A program made the translations under genes and the position numbers. Positions 62,503 through 64,000 of a stretch of 64,000 nucleotides of DNA are shown piece by piece. This DNA is from Mycobacterium lacus (GTDB lineage: Bacteria; Actinomycetota; Actinomycetes; Mycobacteriales; Mycobacteriaceae). How positions within the stretch are numbered: the stretch's first letter is position 1; each line of letters begins with the position of its first letter. The stretch lies in the NCBI RefSeq assembly GCF_010731535.1, contig NZ_AP022581.1:1869952-1933951 (forward strand). Reading direction: 5' to 3'. The notes beneath the pieces are model-generated. The model was not told the origin of the DNA and searched no databases. It worked only from the letters and a program-made list of their open reading frames with translations.

Positions 62503-64000
62503 ATGCAGGTGCCCGACCGGTTGCTCAATGCCGTGCGCGTCCTCGACTTGTCCGGTGCCCACGCCGACGGGGTGACCCGCCTGCTCGCTGACCTCGGTGC
62601 CGACGTTCTCAAGGTGGAACCCCCGGGTGGTAGCCCGGCGCGGGACGTGCTCCCGACGCTGGGCGGCGTGAGCCTTTCCTTCGCCGTACACAACGCGAAC
62701 AAGCGCAGCGTGGTGCTCAACCCGCTCGACGACAACGACCGCCAACAGTTTCTCGAACTGGCCGGCAGCGCCGACATCGTCGTCGACAGCGGCCTTCCCG
62801 GGCAGGCCGCCGCGTTTGGGATGTCGTGCGCCGAGCTCGCCGATCGCCACAACCAGCTGGTGGTGCTCTCGATCACCGACTTCGGGGCAACGGGGCCCCG
62901 CTCGTCGTGGCGTGCCACCGATCCCGTGTTGTATGCGATGTCGGGCTCGCTGTCGCGGTCGGGTCCACCCACCGGCACGCCGGTGCTGCCGCCGAACGGC
63001 ATCGCGTCGGCCACCGCCGCCGCGCAAGCGACCTGGTCGGTGCTCGTCGCTTACTACAACAGATTGCGGTGCGGCACAGGTGATTACATCGATTTCTCGC
63101 GGTTCGACGCCGTCGTCTTGGCGCTCGACCCGGCGTTCGGGGCACACGGCCAGGTTGCTGCCGGCCGGCGCGGCACCGGGCAGTGGCGGGGCCGTCCGAA
63201 AAACCAGGACGCCTACCCGATCTATCCGTGCAAGGACGGCTACGTCCGGTTGTGTGTGATGGCGCCGCGGCAATGGCGCGGCCTGCGCCGCTGGTTGGGC
63301 GAGCCGGAGGAATTCCAGGACCCCAAATATGACGTGATCGGCGCGCGTCTTGCCGCTTGGCCCCAGATCAGCGTCCTGGTCGAGGCGTTGTGTGCCGAAC
63401 AGACCATGAAGGATCTGGTGACCGCCGGACAAGCGGTGGGTGTGCCGATCGCCGCGGTGCTGACGCCGTCGCGCATCCTGGCCTCCGAACATTTCGAGGC
63501 GGTGGGCGCGATCACCGAGGTCGAGGTTGTCCCCGGCGTGCGCACGCCGGTGCCGACGGGATATTTCGTCGTCGACGGGCAGCGCTCGGGCTTTCGTACG
63601 CCGGCTCCAGCCGCGGGGCGGGACGACCCGCGCTGGCTAGCTGAGCCCGCGGTCGTCGCGTCACCCCCGGGCCGGGTGGGCGGCTACCCTTTCGACGGGC
63701 TGCGCATCCTCGATCTGGGTATCATCGTCGCCGGAGGCGAGGTGGGCCGGCTGTTCGGCGATCTGGGCGCCGAGGTCATCAAAGTCGAAAGTGCCGACTA
63801 CCCGGATGGGCTGCGGCAGGCCCGGATTGGCGAGCCCATCAGCGAATCGTTCGCCCGGACCCACCGCAATCACCTGGGTCTGGGCCTGGACCTGCGCAGC
63901 ACGCCGGGCAAGGAGATCTTCGGCCGCCTGGTCGCCGACGCCGATGCGGTGTTCCTCAACTTCAAACCGGGAACCCTTGCCGCACTCGGGTTTTCCTATG
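62503..64000 (+). CDS. two-domain CaiB/BaiF family CoA-transferase (3' end outside window)
   Basis: Reading frame open from the ATG at 62503 to the window end, at least 499 residues. The first CaiB/BaiF domain starts LLNAVRVLDLSGAHADGVTRLLADLGADVLKVE and has KRSVVLNPLDDNDR; a second, homologous domain begins at about residue 398 (FDGLRILDLGIIVAGGEVGRLFGDLGAEVIKVE). Class III CoA-transferases move CoA between acyl groups, usually using an Asp nucleophile. A fused double domain is as in Rv1866 of M. tuberculosis (about 780 residues). The 219 bases before it hold an inverted repeat (GCCTCC/GGAGGC near 62330) but no gene. Confidence 0.88.
   Translation, partial: MQVPDRLLNAVRVLDLSGAHADGVTRLLADLGADVLKVEPPGGSPARDVLPTLGGVSLSFAVHNANKRSVVLNPLDDNDRQQFLELAGSADIVVDSGLPGQAAAFGMSCAELADRHNQLVVLSITDFGATGPRSSWRATDPVLYAMSGSLSRSGPPTGTPVLPPNGIASATAAAQATWSVLVAYYNRLRCGTGDYIDFSRFDAVVLALDPAFGAHGQVAAGRRGTGQWRGRPKNQDAYPIYPCKDGYVRLCVMAPRQWRGLRRWLGEPEEFQDPKYDVIGARLAAWPQISVLVEALCAEQTMKDLVTAGQAVGVPIAAVLTPSRILASEHFEAVGAITEVEVVPGVRTPVPTGYFVVDGQRSGFRTPAPAAGRDDPRWLAEPAVVASPPGRVGGYPFDGLRILDLGIIVAGGEVGRLFGDLGAEVIKVESADYPDGLRQARIGEPISESFARTHRNHLGLGLDLRSTPGKEIFGRLVADADAVFLNFKPGTLAALGFSY

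Noticed and set aside
60831..62591. 586-codon plus-strand frame
   Set aside because: Antisense to the SDR and out of frame with the GNAT gene; low-complexity Arg-rich product.

Overview
The window is chromosomal DNA of a slow-growing Mycobacterium. It is GC-rich, has many GTG starts, PPE and PE_PGRS genes and mycobacteria-only genes (garA, apa, secA2, bacA-type ABC transporter, F420-type LLM oxidoreductase). Gene order follows the M. tuberculosis Rv1807-Rv1866 block almost gene for gene, but it is not M. tuberculosis: counterparts of Rv1813c, Rv1831, Rv1834-Rv1835c and the Rv1838c-Rv1839c toxin-antitoxin pair are absent, and several genes are extra (a VOC protein, a HicB-like protein, a GNAT acetyltransferase and a phosphoketolase remnant). 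PE_PGRS genes argue against the M. avium complex, which is generally reported to lack them. Comparisons with M. tuberculosis come from memory, not from a search.

Layout. 1-5560: three PPE genes (the first cut by the window edge), a small secreted DUF732 protein and mgtC, the locus tied to magnesium limitation in M. tuberculosis. 5569-13053: NADH-dehydrogenase-like flavoprotein, sterol-desaturase-like membrane protein, secreted serine protease, TetR regulator, VOC protein, a MIRU-like repeat, an FAD flavoprotein, and a convergent PE_PGRS gene. 13289-20062: bacA-type transporter, ilvG-type ThDP enzyme, secA2 and pgsA2. 20055-28928: a DUF881/small-basic-protein/DUF881 trio, then gcvH, garA, two MerR regulators around a nuclease-like protein, and gcvB behind a tandem glycine riboswitch. 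28943-43801 is almost all minus strand: haloalkane-dehalogenase-like hydrolase, von Willebrand-type lipid-anchored/secreted-domain protein, malate synthase glcB, a second PE_PGRS gene with an internal 1-kb duplication, two CNNM/HlyC-type CBS membrane proteins, guaB1, gnd, and a BlaR/BlaI-like protease-repressor pair.

43802-48887: a divergent intergenic region with an IdeR-like iron box, a sigma-A-like promoter and a roughly 103-nt small RNA ending in a 12-bp terminator hairpin (position and form match the iron-responsive sRNA MrsI), then a thioesterase and the complete urease operon ureABCFGD. 48884-57566: ndh, an F420-type oxidoreductase, an SDR, the molybdate transporter modABC, apa, a GlsB-type membrane protein and a zinc alcohol dehydrogenase. 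57594-64000: CPBP protease, MOSC protein, then an accessory patch (orphan HicB-like gene, 61-bp tandem repeat, 5'-deleted phosphoketolase), an SDR, a GNAT protein and the start of a two-domain CaiB/BaiF CoA-transferase that runs off the window.

Functional themes: glycine cleavage (gcvH, gcvB, riboswitch, with garA linking to central carbon/nitrogen control), nitrogen release by urease, iron-responsive RNA control, and magnesium/PPE transport. The most interesting signals are the MrsI-like RNA, a charged repeat at the end of one PPE protein that resembles the tail of neighbouring MgtC, the PE_PGRS internal duplication, and the decayed phosphoketolase with its 61-bp repeat.
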